Of a DNA stretch of 64,000 nt, positions 47,175 to 58,340 are shown piece after piece (the first letter of the stretch is position 1; each line of letters starts with the position of its first letter). The notes beneath the pieces were generated by a model. That model worked only from the letters and a program-made list of their open reading frames with translations, was not told the origin of the DNA and ran no database searches. This DNA comes from Onishia taeanensis (GTDB taxonomy: Bacteria > Pseudomonadota > Gammaproteobacteria > Pseudomonadales > Halomonadaceae). A program made the translations under genes and the position numbers. Location of the stretch: contig NZ_QLSX01000013.1 in the NCBI RefSeq assembly GCF_003268885.1, forward strand, positions 1,522 to 65,521. Direction: 5' to 3'.

Positions 47175-47551
47175 GACGGCGTCTCTTCCGGTGTGGCTGA
47201 GCCGGGCTCGGGGGGCATGAAACGGCGCATCAGCAGAAGGGTGGTCAGTACGCTTGCAAGGGTGCCGCCCACTAGTGCGACCGCGACGGCAAGCCACTGG
47301 CCGGCAAAGTCGTCGGCGACGAAGAATACGCCCACCACGCCTGGCATGATCAGCATCGCCAGCAGGCCGATCAGCGGCTGGCTGGCGGCGGCGATGTCAT
47401 CGAGTCGCCCGACGCGCAGCATCAGCATGCCGGCCATCAACAGCATGCCCACCACCCCCGCCGAAACGGGAAGGCCGAGCAGCACGACCAGCGTCTCGCC
47501 GGCGAGCCAGAACCCCGTCAGCCATAGAAACCCGCGCAGTAATGCGATCAC
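47171..47551 (-). CDS. lrgA: LrgA/CidA family holin-like protein
   Basis: A 126-residue protein with four membrane segments. I choose the GTG at 47551 because GAGGAGG stands directly upstream and the frame above it is hydrophilic and unconserved. PVSAGVVGMLLMAGML and LIGLLAMLIMPGVVGVF are typical of LrgA. It is coupled with lrgB and transcribed divergently from the class I aldolase gene. Confidence 0.9.
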   Translation of the reverse strand: MIALLRGFLWLTGFWLAGETLVVLLGLPVSAGVVGMLLMAGMLMLRVGRLDDIAAASQPLIGLLAMLIMPGVVGVFFVADDFAGQWLAVAVALVGGTLASVLTTLLLMRRFMPPEPGSATPEETPS

Positions 47552-47693
47552 CTTTCCCTCCTCAGTGTTCTGTTCCCTGGGCGGTATAATGCCTTGAGAG
47601 CGGGGAAAAATCTCTTCGCCATCCGTTGTGGGCAGCCGTGAGGGGGGCATGAGAGACGCGCCGTTGATGCCACCTGCCGGGAGATTCTTGTGG

Positions 47694-47741
47694 CGTAAAA
47701 CAGAGCGTAAAACAGGGTGTGAGAAAGGGGGTGAGAAAGTA
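47694..47741. repeat. 12-bp tandem repeat, 4 units
   Basis: CGTAAAACAGAG, CGTAAAACAGGG, TGTGAGAAAGGG and GGTGAGAAAGTA run in tandem in the divergent promoter region between lrgA and the class I aldolase gene. The remaining bases of the 287-bp gap (47552-47838) show no gene. Confidence 0.8.
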
Positions 47742-47838
47742 GCGCGCGAGGCAGGCAAGAGTGACACGGGTGCTTGTGGTCGCAGTGCTGCTGGCTACCA
47801 TGAAGAGGCATCCACTTCCACTGCAAGGAGCGCATCCC

Positions 47839-48891
47839 ATGAGCGAGACCGCCAAGATTCTGGGCGATGAAGCAAGTTACCTGCTGGAGCACCGCTGCAG
47901 CGCGATTCCCCGCGAGCAGCTGCACCTGCCGGGGCCAGACTTCGTCGACCGAGTGATGATCGATAACGACCGAAGCCCTCAAGTGCTGCGCAACATGCAG
48001 GCCCTGTACAACCACGGTCGGCTGGGCGGCACCGGCTATCTGAGCATCCTGCCCGTCGACCAGGGCATTGAGCATTCGGCCGGCGCCTCCTTTGCGCCCA
48101 ACCCGCTGTACTTCGACCCGGCCAACATCGTCGAGCTGGCGATCGAAGGCGGCTGCAACGCTGTGGCCTCGACCCTGGGTGGGCTGGCCTCGGTCGCCAG
48201 GCGCTATGCCCACAAGATTCCGCTGCTCTTGAAACTCAATCATAACGAGACCCTGACCTACCCAACCCTGCACGACCAGACGTTGTTCGCCAGCGTCGAT
48301 CAGGCCCACGCCATGGGCTGCGTGGCGGTGGGGGCGACCATCTATTTCGGTTCGCCGGAGTGTCGCCGTCAGATCGAGGAAGTCAGCGCGGCCTTCGAGC
48401 GCGCCCATGAGTTTGGCATGGTCACGGTGTTGTGGGCCTATCTGCGCAATCCGGCCTTCAAGCAGGAGGGCACCGACTACCACGTCGCCGCCGACCTGAC
48501 AGGCCAGGCGATCCATCTGGCGGCGACCTTGAAGGCCGATATCGTCAAGCAGAAGCTCGCTGAGACCAACGACGGCTATCGGACGATCGGCTTTGGCCAC
48601 ACCCATTACAAGGTCTACAGCGAACTGACCAGCGAGCACCCCATCGACCTGGCACGCTATCAGGTAGCGAGCTGCTATCTGGGCCGCGCCGGGCTGATCA
48701 ACTCCGGCGGCGCCTCGGGTGGCGAAAGCGATATGGCACAGGCGGTGCGCACCGCGGTGATCAACAAGCGCGGCGGCGGCATGGGGCTGATCTCCGGGCG
48801 CAAGGCCTTCCAGAAGCCAATGGCCGAAGGCGTTCAGCTGCTCAACGCCATTCAGGACGTCTATCTGGACCCCGAGGTCACCATTGCCTGA
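47839..48891 (+). CDS. fbaB: Fructose-bisphosphate aldolase, class I (DhnA type)
   Basis: A 350-residue Schiff-base aldolase, starting at 47839 with [35 protein letters not shown] and [10 protein letters not shown] (Lys of the Schiff base expected here) and the phosphate site [10 protein letters not shown] fit the archaeal-type class I/DhnA family. It gives a second, metal-independent aldolase next to the class II enzyme, commonly linked to gluconeogenic growth. It converges on tktA with a shared bidirectional terminator. Confidence 0.93.
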   Translation: MSETAKILGDEASYLLEHRCSAIPREQLHLPGPDFVDRVMIDNDRSPQVLRNMQALYNHGRLGGTGYLSILPVDQGIEHSAGASFAPNPLYFDPANIVELAIEGGCNAVASTLGGLASVARRYAHKIPLLLKLNHNETLTYPTLHDQTLFASVDQAHAMGCVAVGATIYFGSPECRRQIEEVSAAFERAHEFGMVTVLWAYLRNPAFKQEGTDYHVAADLTGQAIHLAATLKADIVKQKLAETNDGYRTIGFGHTHYKVYSELTSEHPIDLARYQVASCYLGRAGLINSGGASGGESDMAQAVRTAVINKRGGGMGLISGRKAFQKPMAEGVQLLNAIQDVYLDPEVTIA

Positions 48892-48958
48892 CGCGCATTG
48901 CTTTTTGACACGGGGCCGCTAAGCAGCTCTGTTGAACGGAGCCGATGTGGGCGACAAA

Positions 48959-48984
48959 AAGGGCACGGCGGTTGCCGTGCCCTT
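48959..48984. terminator. Bidirectional terminator between fbaB and tktA
   Basis: GGGCACGGC/GCCGTGCCC (48961-48969 with 48974-48982), loop GGTT, is flanked by AAAAA on the left and TTCTTCG on the right. It can therefore work for both converging genes. Confidence 0.9.
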
Positions 48985-49047
48985 CTTCGTTGTCATCCCG
49001 GGCGTTGCTACCGCGGGTGCCTCTGCTGTCGCGACGCCCCGCTTGCC

Positions 49048-51051
<2,004 letters not shown>

Positions 51052-51394
51052 TGACAAGCTCCTCGCCTGCGGCAATTAGGCAGTGCCCGGGTGGCTCCGC
51101 GCGGCAGGGCGGGCGACTCGAGCATGATGGCGGAATGGCACCGCGGCATGCGGCACGCTGGATTCAGGGGACGTATTGTCGCCGAGAAGGGCGCAACCAT
51201 CAATTGCCGCGCCTCGTGGGGCTTCTAGGAACCGATGACTGCTCTGGTGTAGAATCGCCGCCCTGAGGCCCTTTGGCCCGTCGCGTGTCGCGTCTGCCAC
51301 CCAGGAAGGCAGTCGGCGATGCAGCTTCAGCCGCCGTGCTGTGCCCCCCACGCCGTTATTGATAGGCCGTTATTGATAGAGGGTCGAGGACGCC
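51052..51394. other. Divergent promoter region tktA/metK
   Basis: This 343-bp gap contains a possible -10 TAGAAT (51250-51255) for metK without a clear -35, and an exact 14-bp duplication before metK. I looked for a SAM riboswitch and found no convincing aptamer fold. Confidence 0.45.
51352..51379. repeat. Exact 14-bp duplication upstream of metK
   Basis: GCCGTTATTGATAG occurs twice without change, ending 15 bp before the metK start codon. Confidence 0.9.
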
Positions 51395-52615
51395 ATGAGC
51401 GAATACTCCCTGTTTACTTCCGAGTCCGTGTCCGAAGGGCATCCGGACAAGATCGCCGACCAGATTTCCGATGCGGTGCTGGACGCCATCATCGCCCGCG
51501 ACAAGCAGGCGCGCGTGGCATGCGAGACCCTGGTGAAAACCGGTGTGGCCATCGTCGCCGGCGAGATTTCCACCTCGGCGTGGGTCGATCTCGAGGAACT
51601 GGTACGCCAGGTCATCCTGGACATCGGCTATACTTCCTCCGACGTCGGCTTCGACGGCGAAACCTGTGGCGTGCTCAACCTGATCGGCAAGCAGAGCGTC
51701 GATATCGCCCAGGGTGTCGATCGCAGCAAGCCTGAAGATCAGGGTGCTGGCGACCAGGGGCTGATGTTCGGCTATGCTACCAACGAAACCGACTCCTTCA
51801 TGCCGGCACCGATCCACTACTCGCATCGGCTGGTCGAGCGTCAGGCAGAGCTGCGTAAGAGCGGCATGCTGCCTTGGCTGCGCCCGGACGCCAAGAGCCA
51901 GGTCACCTTCCGCTACGGTGACGATGGTAAGCCGGTGGCCGTCGACGCGGTGGTGCTCTCGACCCAGCATGACCCGGAAATCGATCAGAGCGACCTGCGC
52001 AAGATGGTCAAGCGCGAGATCATCGAGCAGGTGCTGCCCGCCGAGTGGCTGACCGACAGTACCCAGTACCATATCAACCCGACCGGCAAGTTCGTGATCG
52101 GCGGCCCGGTGGGTGACTGTGGCCTGACCGGCCGCAAGATCATCGTCGACACCTACGGCGGCATGGCCCGCCACGGTGGCGGCGCCTTCTCCGGTAAGGA
52201 CCCGTCCAAGGTCGACCGCAGTGCCGCCTATGCCGGCCGCTACGTGGCCAAGAACCTGGTCGCTGCCGGGCTTGCCGACAAATGCGAGATCCAGGTCTCC
52301 TACGCCATCGGCGTGGCCGAGCCGACCTCGGTGTCGGTCAACACCTTCGGCACCGGCAAGATCAGCGATGCCAAGCTCATCGAGCTGGTGCGCGAGCATT
52401 TCGACCTGCGCCCGAATGCCATCACTCGCATGCTCGACCTGCTGCATCCGATGTATCAGCTGACCGCGGCCTATGGTCACTTCGGCCGCGAGCCGTTCGA
52501 GACCAGCTATCAGTGGACCGACGTCAACGGCGAACTACAGACCGAGACCTTCACGGCCTTCCCCTGGGAGAAGACCGACAAGGTCGAGGCCCTCAAGCGC
52601 TCCGCCGGCGTTTAA
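51395..52615 (+). CDS. metK: S-adenosylmethionine synthetase
   Basis: The 406-residue enzyme has the usual length. [34 protein letters not shown] and [16 protein letters not shown] are the ATP and methionine-binding signatures. It makes SAM from methionine and ATP. GAGGACGCC precedes the ATG. With ahcY and metF further on it forms a dispersed methyl-cycle neighbourhood. A terminator follows at 52642. Confidence 0.98.
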   Translation: MSEYSLFTSESVSEGHPDKIADQISDAVLDAIIARDKQARVACETLVKTGVAIVAGEISTSAWVDLEELVRQVILDIGYTSSDVGFDGETCGVLNLIGKQSVDIAQGVDRSKPEDQGAGDQGLMFGYATNETDSFMPAPIHYSHRLVERQAELRKSGMLPWLRPDAKSQVTFRYGDDGKPVAVDAVVLSTQHDPEIDQSDLRKMVKREIIEQVLPAEWLTDSTQYHINPTGKFVIGGPVGDCGLTGRKIIVDTYGGMARHGGGAFSGKDPSKVDRSAAYAGRYVAKNLVAAGLADKCEIQVSYAIGVAEPTSVSVNTFGTGKISDAKLIELVREHFDLRPNAITRMLDLLHPMYQLTAAYGHFGREPFETSYQWTDVNGELQTETFTAFPWEKTDKVEALKRSAGV

Positions 52616-52641
52616 GCCAGTGCTGGTAGGCCGGTTTGATG

Positions 52642-52670
52642 GGACCCGCTTCGGCGGGTCCTGTTGTTTA
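52642..52670 (+). terminator. Rho-independent terminator of metK
   Basis: GGACCCGC/GCGGGTCC (52642-52649 with 52654-52661) closes on a TTCG tetraloop and is followed by TGTTGTTTA. Confidence 0.88.
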
Positions 52671-52737
52671 TGATTCTGTTGTTCATGACCACGTAGCTCA
52701 TGACCAAGTAGCTCATGGTCAATTAGTGCGTGGCTAC
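52663..52737. repeat. 15-bp degenerate tandem repeat, 5 units
   Basis: Units at 52663, 52678, 52693, 52708 and 52723 vary on GTAGCTCATGACCAA. The pattern may continue more weakly to about 52767. It starts in the tail of the metK terminator and runs towards the antiporter gene. Confidence 0.8.
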
Positions 52738-52824
52738 CTGCATGTGGCCACATGTTTGTGGCTTGGCCACCCCAGGCCGCTCCACCCTCGCTAGTATGTT
52801 GTCATTCGCCAAGGATGCGCCTGA

Positions 52825-54072
52825 ATGCTCAATCTTGCTGCACTCTTCATCACGCTCACTGCGCTGTGCATGTGGTTCAACCAGCGGGTGCTGCGCCTAC
52901 CCCCCACCATCGGGGTGATGGCGATCGCCCTGGCGATGTCGTTGATGGTCATCGCGCTCGATCATGTGACGGTGACCACGGTATTCGCCCAGGCCGCCGA
53001 GACCTGGCTTGAGCGCATCGACTTCAACGTGCTGCTGATGGACGGCATGCTCTCGCTGCTGCTGTTTGCCGGCGCCCTGCACGTCGATCTCTCGAAGCTT
53101 CACCACTACCGAGTCTCGATCGGTTTGCTGGCGACACTCGGGGTGCTGGTCTCCACCGTGGTGATCGGCAGTGCGGCCTGGTGGCTGTTCCTGCAGGCTG
53201 GCCTGGCGGTGCCTTATCCCTTCTGCCTGGTCTTCGGCGCGCTGATCTCGCCGACCGACCCCATCGCGGTGCTCGGCATCATGCGCAACGCCGGCGCCCC
53301 GGTCGACATGGAGATTCGCATCGTCGGCGAGTCGCTGTTCAATGACGGGGTAGCGGTGGTGGTGTTCACCGCGCTGCTGGGGGTAGCCACCACCTCCGGC
53401 GGCGAGGGCATCGACATCGGGCATCTGGGACTCCTGTTCATCGAGGAAGCCGGTGGTGGCATCCTGCTCGGCCTGGCCCTCGGTGGCCTGGTCTATCGGC
53501 TGATGAACAGCATCAATCAGTATCAGGTCGAGGTGATGCTGAGCCTGGCGCTGGTGGTCGGCGGCTACGCCTTGGCGTCGTCTCTGCATCTCTCGGGGCC
53601 GATCGCGATGGTGGTGGCCGGCCTGATCATCGGTAACATGGCACGCAACGGCGCCATGTCAGAGAGCACTCGCCGCTACCTGGATGCCTTCTGGGAGCTG
53701 ATCGATGAGATCCTCAACGCCGTGCTGTTCGTGCTGATTGGCCTCGAGCTGGTGCTGATGCCGCTGAGCGTCGAGGTGGTCGGCATTGCGCTGGCGCTGG
53801 TGGCGGTGATTCTGGTGTCGCGTTTCCTGATCATCGGCGTGCCGCTCAGGCTGCTGTCGAGCCGCCATGACTTTCGTGCCGGCACTACCCGCGTGCTGAC
53901 CTGGGGTGGGCTGCGTGGCGGTATCTCGGTGGCCCTGGCGCTGTCGCTGCCCGACGGCGAGATCCGCAACACCCTGGTGGTCACCACCTACGTGATCGTG
54001 CTGTTCTCGATCCTCGTTCAGGGTCTGACCATCGGCCGGCTGGTTCGGCATGTATTGAAGGCGCCGCGCTAG
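52825..54072 (+). CDS. Na+/H+ antiporter, NhaP (CPA1) type
   Basis: The 415-residue protein has about 12 membrane segments. The ion-binding motifs SPTDPIAVLGI and GESLFNDGVAVVVFT, and WGGLRGGISVALAL near the end, identify the CPA1 family. It exports Na+ (or K+) for H+, which suits a halophile. Start by AAGGA ten bases upstream of the ATG at 52825. It stands alone between metK and ahcY. Confidence 0.93.
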   Translation: MLNLAALFITLTALCMWFNQRVLRLPPTIGVMAIALAMSLMVIALDHVTVTTVFAQAAETWLERIDFNVLLMDGMLSLLLFAGALHVDLSKLHHYRVSIGLLATLGVLVSTVVIGSAAWWLFLQAGLAVPYPFCLVFGALISPTDPIAVLGIMRNAGAPVDMEIRIVGESLFNDGVAVVVFTALLGVATTSGGEGIDIGHLGLLFIEEAGGGILLGLALGGLVYRLMNSINQYQVEVMLSLALVVGGYALASSLHLSGPIAMVVAGLIIGNMARNGAMSESTRRYLDAFWELIDEILNAVLFVLIGLELVLMPLSVEVVGIALALVAVILVSRFLIIGVPLRLLSSRHDFRAGTTRVLTWGGLRGGISVALALSLPDGEIRNTLVVTTYVIVLFSILVQGLTIGRLVRHVLKAPR

Positions 54073-54074
54073 GC

Positions 54075-54245
54075 TTTGTAGGAAAACTACCTGCGCTCGG
54101 CAATACGGCGTTAAAAATTTGCTGGAGCGCCAGCCCGGTCAAAATGCTCATTTACACCACGTAAACTGGAGCGCCAGCCCGGTCCGCTTTTTCGCCAATT
54201 TTTGCCTTGTCTTGCCTTCGCTCGCTGACTTTTCGCACAAACCCT
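54075..54245. other. Structured intergenic element with two 19-bp direct repeats
   Basis: After the antiporter stop codon comes TTTGTAGGAAAACTACCTG (a small hairpin around GTAG/CTAC), TCGGCAATACGGCGTTAAAA, two copies of CTGGAGCGCCAGCCCGGTC (54122-54140 and 54166-54184), TTTACACCACGTAAA between them, and an AT-rich part ending TCGCTCGCTGACTTTTCGC. The CTGG/CCAG arms fold back on themselves. It is non-coding. I remember very similar intergenic sequence from other marine gammaproteobacteria, so I suspect a dispersed element, but I cannot verify that here. Confidence 0.65.
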
Positions 54246-54310
54246 AGGTGCCTTGGTTGGGCATCCAAGGCGCTCGGTCGGCGTGGTGAGAGTCGGGTAA
54301 GCCTCCTATA

Positions 54311-54369
54311 TTAGGTGGCAGTACCGGTTGTTAGGTGCCCGTACCGCTGTCAGGTATCAGTACCCTCTC
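54311..54369. repeat. 19-20-bp tandem repeat, 3 units, upstream of ahcY
   Basis: Units at 54311, 54331 and 54350 share TTAGGTGnCnGTACCG. They end 22 bp before the ahcY start codon. No SAH riboswitch signature was found in this leader. Confidence 0.85.
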
Positions 54370-54391
54370 GCTTCGTTGACTGAGGTGTTGC

Positions 54392-55801
54392 ATGAATCGA
54401 CCCGCCATGTCCGCTGTACCGGCCGGTGACCACAAGGTCGCCGATTCCTCCCTGGCCGACTGGGGCCGCCGCGAGATTCGCATCGCCGAGACCGAGATGC
54501 CGGCGCTGATGAAGATCCGCGAGAAGTACCGTGGTGCCCGGCCGCTGGCAGGTGCGCGAATCAGCGGCTGCATCCATATGACCATCCAGACCGCGGTGCT
54601 GATCGAGACCCTGGTCGTGCTGGGGGCCAGCGTGCGCTGGTCGTCCTGCAACATCTTCTCGACCCAGGATCATGCCGCCGCCGCGGTGGCCGCGGCGGGC
54701 ATTCCGGTGTTCGCCTGGAAGGGCGAGACCGAAGAAGAGTTCTGGTGGTGCATCGAACAGACCGTCGAGGGCCCGGATGGCTGGGTACCGAACCTGGTAC
54801 TCGACGACGGCGGCGATCTGACCGCGCTGCTGCATGAGCAACGCCCCGAGCTCCTTGAGCAGATTCACGGCATCTCGGAGGAGACCACCACCGGGGTGCA
54901 TCGCCTGCACGAGATGCTGCGCGATGGCCGGCTCAAGGTGCCGGCCATCAACGTCAACGACGCCGTCACCAAGTCGAAGAACGACAACAAGTACGGCTGT
55001 CGTCATTCCCTGTCGGATGCCATCAAGCGCGGCCTCGACCACCTGCTGGCCGGGAAGCAGGCGCTGGTGGTGGGCTATGGCGATGTCGGCAAGGGCTCGG
55101 CGGCCTCGCTGCGCCAGGAAGGCATGATCGTCAAGATCGCGGAGATCGACCCGATCTGCGCCATGCAGGCCTGCATGGACGGCTTCGAAGTGGTATCGCC
55201 CTACCTCGAGGGGCATAACGGTGGCGCGGCCAGCATCGATGCGGCCCTGCTCGGCAAGATCGACCTGGTGGTCACCGCCACCGGCAACATCGACGCCTGC
55301 GATCCGTCGATGCTGAAGGCCCTCAAGAAGGGGGCGGTGGTGTGCAACATCGGCCACTTCGATAGCGAGATCGATACCGCCTATATGCGCCGCCAGTGGC
55401 ATTGGGAAGAGATCAAGCCGCAGGTCCACAAGGTCTACCGTGACAGCGATCCGGGCGACTTCGATCCCGAGAGCGACGATTACCTGCTGCTGCTCGCCGA
55501 GGGCCGCTTGGTCAACCTGGGCAACGCCACCGGCCATCCGTCGCGGATCATGGATGGCTCCTTCGCCAACCAGGTGCTGGCGCAGATTCATCTTTTCGCG
55601 GGCCGTTTCGCCGACCTGCCGATAGACGAGCGCGCCGCCGCCCTGACACTTTCCGTGCTGCCTCGCCACCTGGACGAAGAGGTCGCCCGCTACATGGTCG
55701 AAGGTTTTGGCGGGGTGATCACGCGCATGACCCAGGCGCAGGCAGACTATCTGGGGCTTGACGCAGAGGGCCCCTTCAAGCCGGATAGCTATCGCTACTA
55801 G
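54392..55801 (+). CDS. ahcY: S-adenosylhomocysteine hydrolase
   Basis: A 469-residue NAD-dependent enzyme: [40 protein letters not shown] (with catalytic Lys/Asp), the NAD-binding [12 protein letters not shown], and the C-terminal KPDSYRY that closes the active site. It splits SAH to homocysteine and adenosine, removing the product inhibitor of methyltransferases. TGAGGTG lies before the ATG. Confidence 0.98.
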   Translation: MNRPAMSAVPAGDHKVADSSLADWGRREIRIAETEMPALMKIREKYRGARPLAGARISGCIHMTIQTAVLIETLVVLGASVRWSSCNIFSTQDHAAAAVAAAGIPVFAWKGETEEEFWWCIEQTVEGPDGWVPNLVLDDGGDLTALLHEQRPELLEQIHGISEETTTGVHRLHEMLRDGRLKVPAINVNDAVTKSKNDNKYGCRHSLSDAIKRGLDHLLAGKQALVVGYGDVGKGSAASLRQEGMIVKIAEIDPICAMQACMDGFEVVSPYLEGHNGGAASIDAALLGKIDLVVTATGNIDACDPSMLKALKKGAVVCNIGHFDSEIDTAYMRRQWHWEEIKPQVHKVYRDSDPGDFDPESDDYLLLLAEGRLVNLGNATGHPSRIMDGSFANQVLAQIHLFAGRFADLPIDERAAALTLSVLPRHLDEEVARYMVEGFGGVITRMTQAQADYLGLDAEGPFKPDSYRY

Positions 55802-55878
55802 CCACGTTCGAGGGGCTCGTCTTCGCCGCAGGCGTCGTCGGCTGCCGGCCATTGATTCCCAGCCAAGGAGCGACCCAG

Positions 55879-56541
55879 ATGACCACACCCGTGCATATCG
55901 TCGGCCCCCAATTCAGTAATTTCGTGCGCAGCGTTCAGCTGTGCTGCGAGGAGAAGGGCATTCCCTACAGCCTGGGTGCCGAGATCGAAGGCCGCCCCAT
56001 GGCACTGCACTCATCCGAGCACTATGCCCTGCATCCTTTCGGCAAGGTGCCCATCCTGCTGCATGGCGAGCGGCGCCTGATCGAGACGCCGAGCATCTGC
56101 CGTTATCTGGATGCGGCCTTCGAGGGGCCCGCCCTGCAGCCGGAGTCGACCTGGCAGCGGGCGCAAGTCGACCAGTGGACCGGGATGCTCGCCCTCTACG
56201 TGGATCAGGCCCTGGTACGTCGCTACCTGCTGGAATTCGTGTTTCCCAAGGGTGAGGGCGGGGCCGTCCGCGAGGATGCGGTGGCGGCGGCTCAACCGGA
56301 GGTGGTGCGTCTGCTTGGCTTGCTGGAGCAGCAGCTGGCCCAGGGCGACTACCTGGTCGGTGATGACTTTACGATCGCCGATGCCATTGCCGCGCCGATG
56401 CTCGACTATCTGGCCGGCATGCCTTCCGCTAAAGATTTCCTGGCCGAGACGCCTCGCCTGATGGCGTATATCGAGCGGCTACGGGCCAGGCCTGCTGCGG
56501 CCAGGGTGCTGGTGGCGCCGGACCTGGGGCGCACTGCCTAG
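55879..56541 (+). CDS. Glutathione S-transferase family protein
   Basis: A 220-residue protein starting at 55879 (AAGGAGCG). The N-terminal thioredoxin-like half has the FVRSVQLCCEEKGI helix and the GSH-site LIETPSICRYLD; the C-terminal helical half has the N-capping motif LVGDDFTIADAI. The substrate is unknown. It is 77 bp downstream of ahcY on the same strand and may be co-transcribed. Confidence 0.9.
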   Translation: MTTPVHIVGPQFSNFVRSVQLCCEEKGIPYSLGAEIEGRPMALHSSEHYALHPFGKVPILLHGERRLIETPSICRYLDAAFEGPALQPESTWQRAQVDQWTGMLALYVDQALVRRYLLEFVFPKGEGGAVREDAVAAAQPEVVRLLGLLEQQLAQGDYLVGDDFTIADAIAAPMLDYLAGMPSAKDFLAETPRLMAYIERLRARPAAARVLVAPDLGRTA

Positions 56542-56661
56542 TCGCCCTGCTTCAGGGTCATATCCAGGCGCTGCCGGACTGTCACGGTATCGTCACCGCG
56601 GCGCCATGGAGGCGTCATGGCGAGGCCTCATTGTTGAGGGGCGTTCGAAGGAGGCCGCCCC

Positions 56662-57473
56662 ATGACTACCCCGCCGATTGCCTTGACCGACTCCCGTACC
56701 CTGTTCATTTCTGACCTGCACATGGGCACGCCGGACTGCCAGGCCGCACTTCTCGATAGCCTGCTGCGCCGGGTGCGCCCCAGAAGGCTCTATCTGGTTG
56801 GTGACATCATTGATCTGATCGCCATGCGCAAACGCGCGGTGCTGCCCACCGCCCAACAGCGTCTGGTGGCGCGCGTGCTTCGCCTGGCCCGCGGTGGATG
56901 CGAGGTCATCTACATCCCCGGCAACCACGATGCCACCCTGCGCCAGCTGTGTGGTCTCAAGCTCTACAACGTGCGTATCGAGCGGCGCATGATCCACGTC
57001 ACGGCCGACAACCGGCGTCTGCTGGTCAGCCACGGTGACGAGTTCGATACCCATGTGCGCATGGCGCCCTGGCTGATGGCACTCGGCGATGGCATGCACC
57101 AGTTCGTGCTGTCGCTGAACCGCTGGTGCAATCACGGGCGCCGTCTGCTGGGGATGCCCTACTGGTCGCTGCCTTGAAAAACCAGGTGGGTGCGGCGCGC
57201 CGCTACGTCGAGCAGTTCGAACAGGCGGCCCTGCATCAGGCCGCTCGAGAAGGCCTCGATGGCTATATCGGTGGTCATATCCACAAGGCCGGCTTCGCCA
57301 CCGGTCCGGGCGTGCTGTACTGCAACGACGGAGATTGGGTCGAGCACTGCACGGCCCTGATGGAAGACAGTGAAGGCCGGCTCAGCCTGATCGACTGGCA
57401 AGGGCGGGTGATCGACCTGGAGCCGGCCGTTGAGCCGCGACCCATGGCAGAGGCGTCGTTGGCCGGGGCCTGA
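56662..57473 (+). pseudogene. Metallophosphoesterase (COG2908/LpxH-like), frameshifted
   Basis: The first part (56662 to a TGA at 57175) has the full metallophosphoesterase set FISDLHMGTPD, LVGDIIDLI, YIPGNHDATLR and VSHGDEFD. In homologs PYWSL is followed by a helix that is found here one frame over (LKNQVGAARRYVEQFEQAA), which continues to YIGGHIHKAGF, with the last metal-binding His pair, and ends at 57473. One base is missing between 57172 and 57173. Restored, the protein would have 270 residues, typical for the UDP-2,3-diacylglucosamine-hydrolase-like family. GAAGGAGG precedes the ATG. Either a true mutation or a sequencing error in a run-poor context. Confidence 0.88.
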
Positions 57474-57499
57474 TCACCCGGCGCTCTCTTCTGGGGCTG

Positions 57500-57529
57500 T
57501 TGCTACTGTCCATCTTGCTCCTGTCCATT
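57500..57529. repeat. 15-bp direct duplication upstream of the AraC gene
   Basis: TTGCTACTGTCCATC is followed by TTGCTCCTGTCCATT (13 of 15 identical). Confidence 0.75.
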
Positions 57530-57581
57530 GAACAGCCTTGTACGTTGCCGGGGGTGTGCTTCAATGGGGCAGGAGGTTTTC

Positions 57582-58340
57582 ATGACCGTCACCGATCCCC
57601 CTGTGTCTCCCCTTATCGCCGTGCGCTCCTATCCGGATCGCGTGCTCAGCGACCGCCATGGCTATCACCAACTGCTGCTCGGGCTCGAAGGCGGGGTCGA
57701 GCTGGAAGTGGCCGGCCGTGGCCGCCGCGTCGAGCCCGGGGTGCTGGTGCCGATTCCCGCAGGGGAGACCCATTATTACCTGGCGCCGCGGGACAACCAC
57801 ACCCTGGTGGTCGACCTGCCGCAGGCCTGGTGTGAAACGCTCGCCCTGGGCATTGGGCTCGCGCCCGATGCGCGTCGCCTGCCTCCGGCGCTGATGGCAA
57901 GCGCTAGACAACTCGAGGAAGGTGATTCGACGGCCCTGGCCGCCTGGCTGAGCAGTGCGATGAGGGTGCCGGCGCACACGGCCGGCGAGCCGCGACTGCG
58001 TTTGCTGCGCCTGCTGCCCGAGATCGAGGCCGATCTGGCCCGGCGCTGGCGGGTCCGGGACTGGGCGGCCCGCTGTCACCTGGCCGAGGCGGCCTTTGCC
58101 CGCCAGTTTCATGCCCTGACCGGCCGCTCACCTCATGCCTGGCTGGTCGAGCGGCGCCTCGCCAAGGCCATGACGCTGATGGCCGAGACCTCCGCCAGTA
58201 TCACCGAGATCGCCCTGGCCTGCGGCTTTGGCGATACCGCCCACTTCTCACGCACCTTCCGCGAGCGACATGGCCTATCGCCGCGGGGCTGGCGGCAGGC
58301 TCAGCCCATCGCCACCAGCGCCAGCAAGCCTTCCAGATAG
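57582..58340 (+). CDS. AraC family transcriptional regulator
   Basis: A 252-residue protein starting at 57582, with AGGAGG ideally placed. The N-terminal cupin-like part includes VLVPIPAGETHYYLAPRDNHT; the C-terminal double helix-turn-helix is VRDWAARCHLAEAAFARQF and ITEIALACGFGDTAHFSRTF. Its last 40 bp overlap the convergent AEC transporter gene, which it may control. The effector is unknown. Confidence 0.93.
   Translation: MTVTDPPVSPLIAVRSYPDRVLSDRHGYHQLLLGLEGGVELEVAGRGRRVEPGVLVPIPAGETHYYLAPRDNHTLVVDLPQAWCETLALGIGLAPDARRLPPALMASARQLEEGDSTALAAWLSSAMRVPAHTAGEPRLRLLRLLPEIEADLARRWRVRDWAARCHLAEAAFARQFHALTGRSPHAWLVERRLAKAMTLMAETSASITEIALACGFGDTAHFSRTFRERHGLSPRGWRQAQPIATSASKPSR

Noticed and set aside
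51052-51394. SAM riboswitch upstream of metK
   Set aside because: No aptamer-like pairing was found; the leader contains only an exact 14-bp duplication.
54246-54391. SAH riboswitch in the ahcY leader
   Set aside because: The conserved aptamer core known from proteobacterial ahcY leaders is not visible; the leader is instead a 20-bp tandem repeat.
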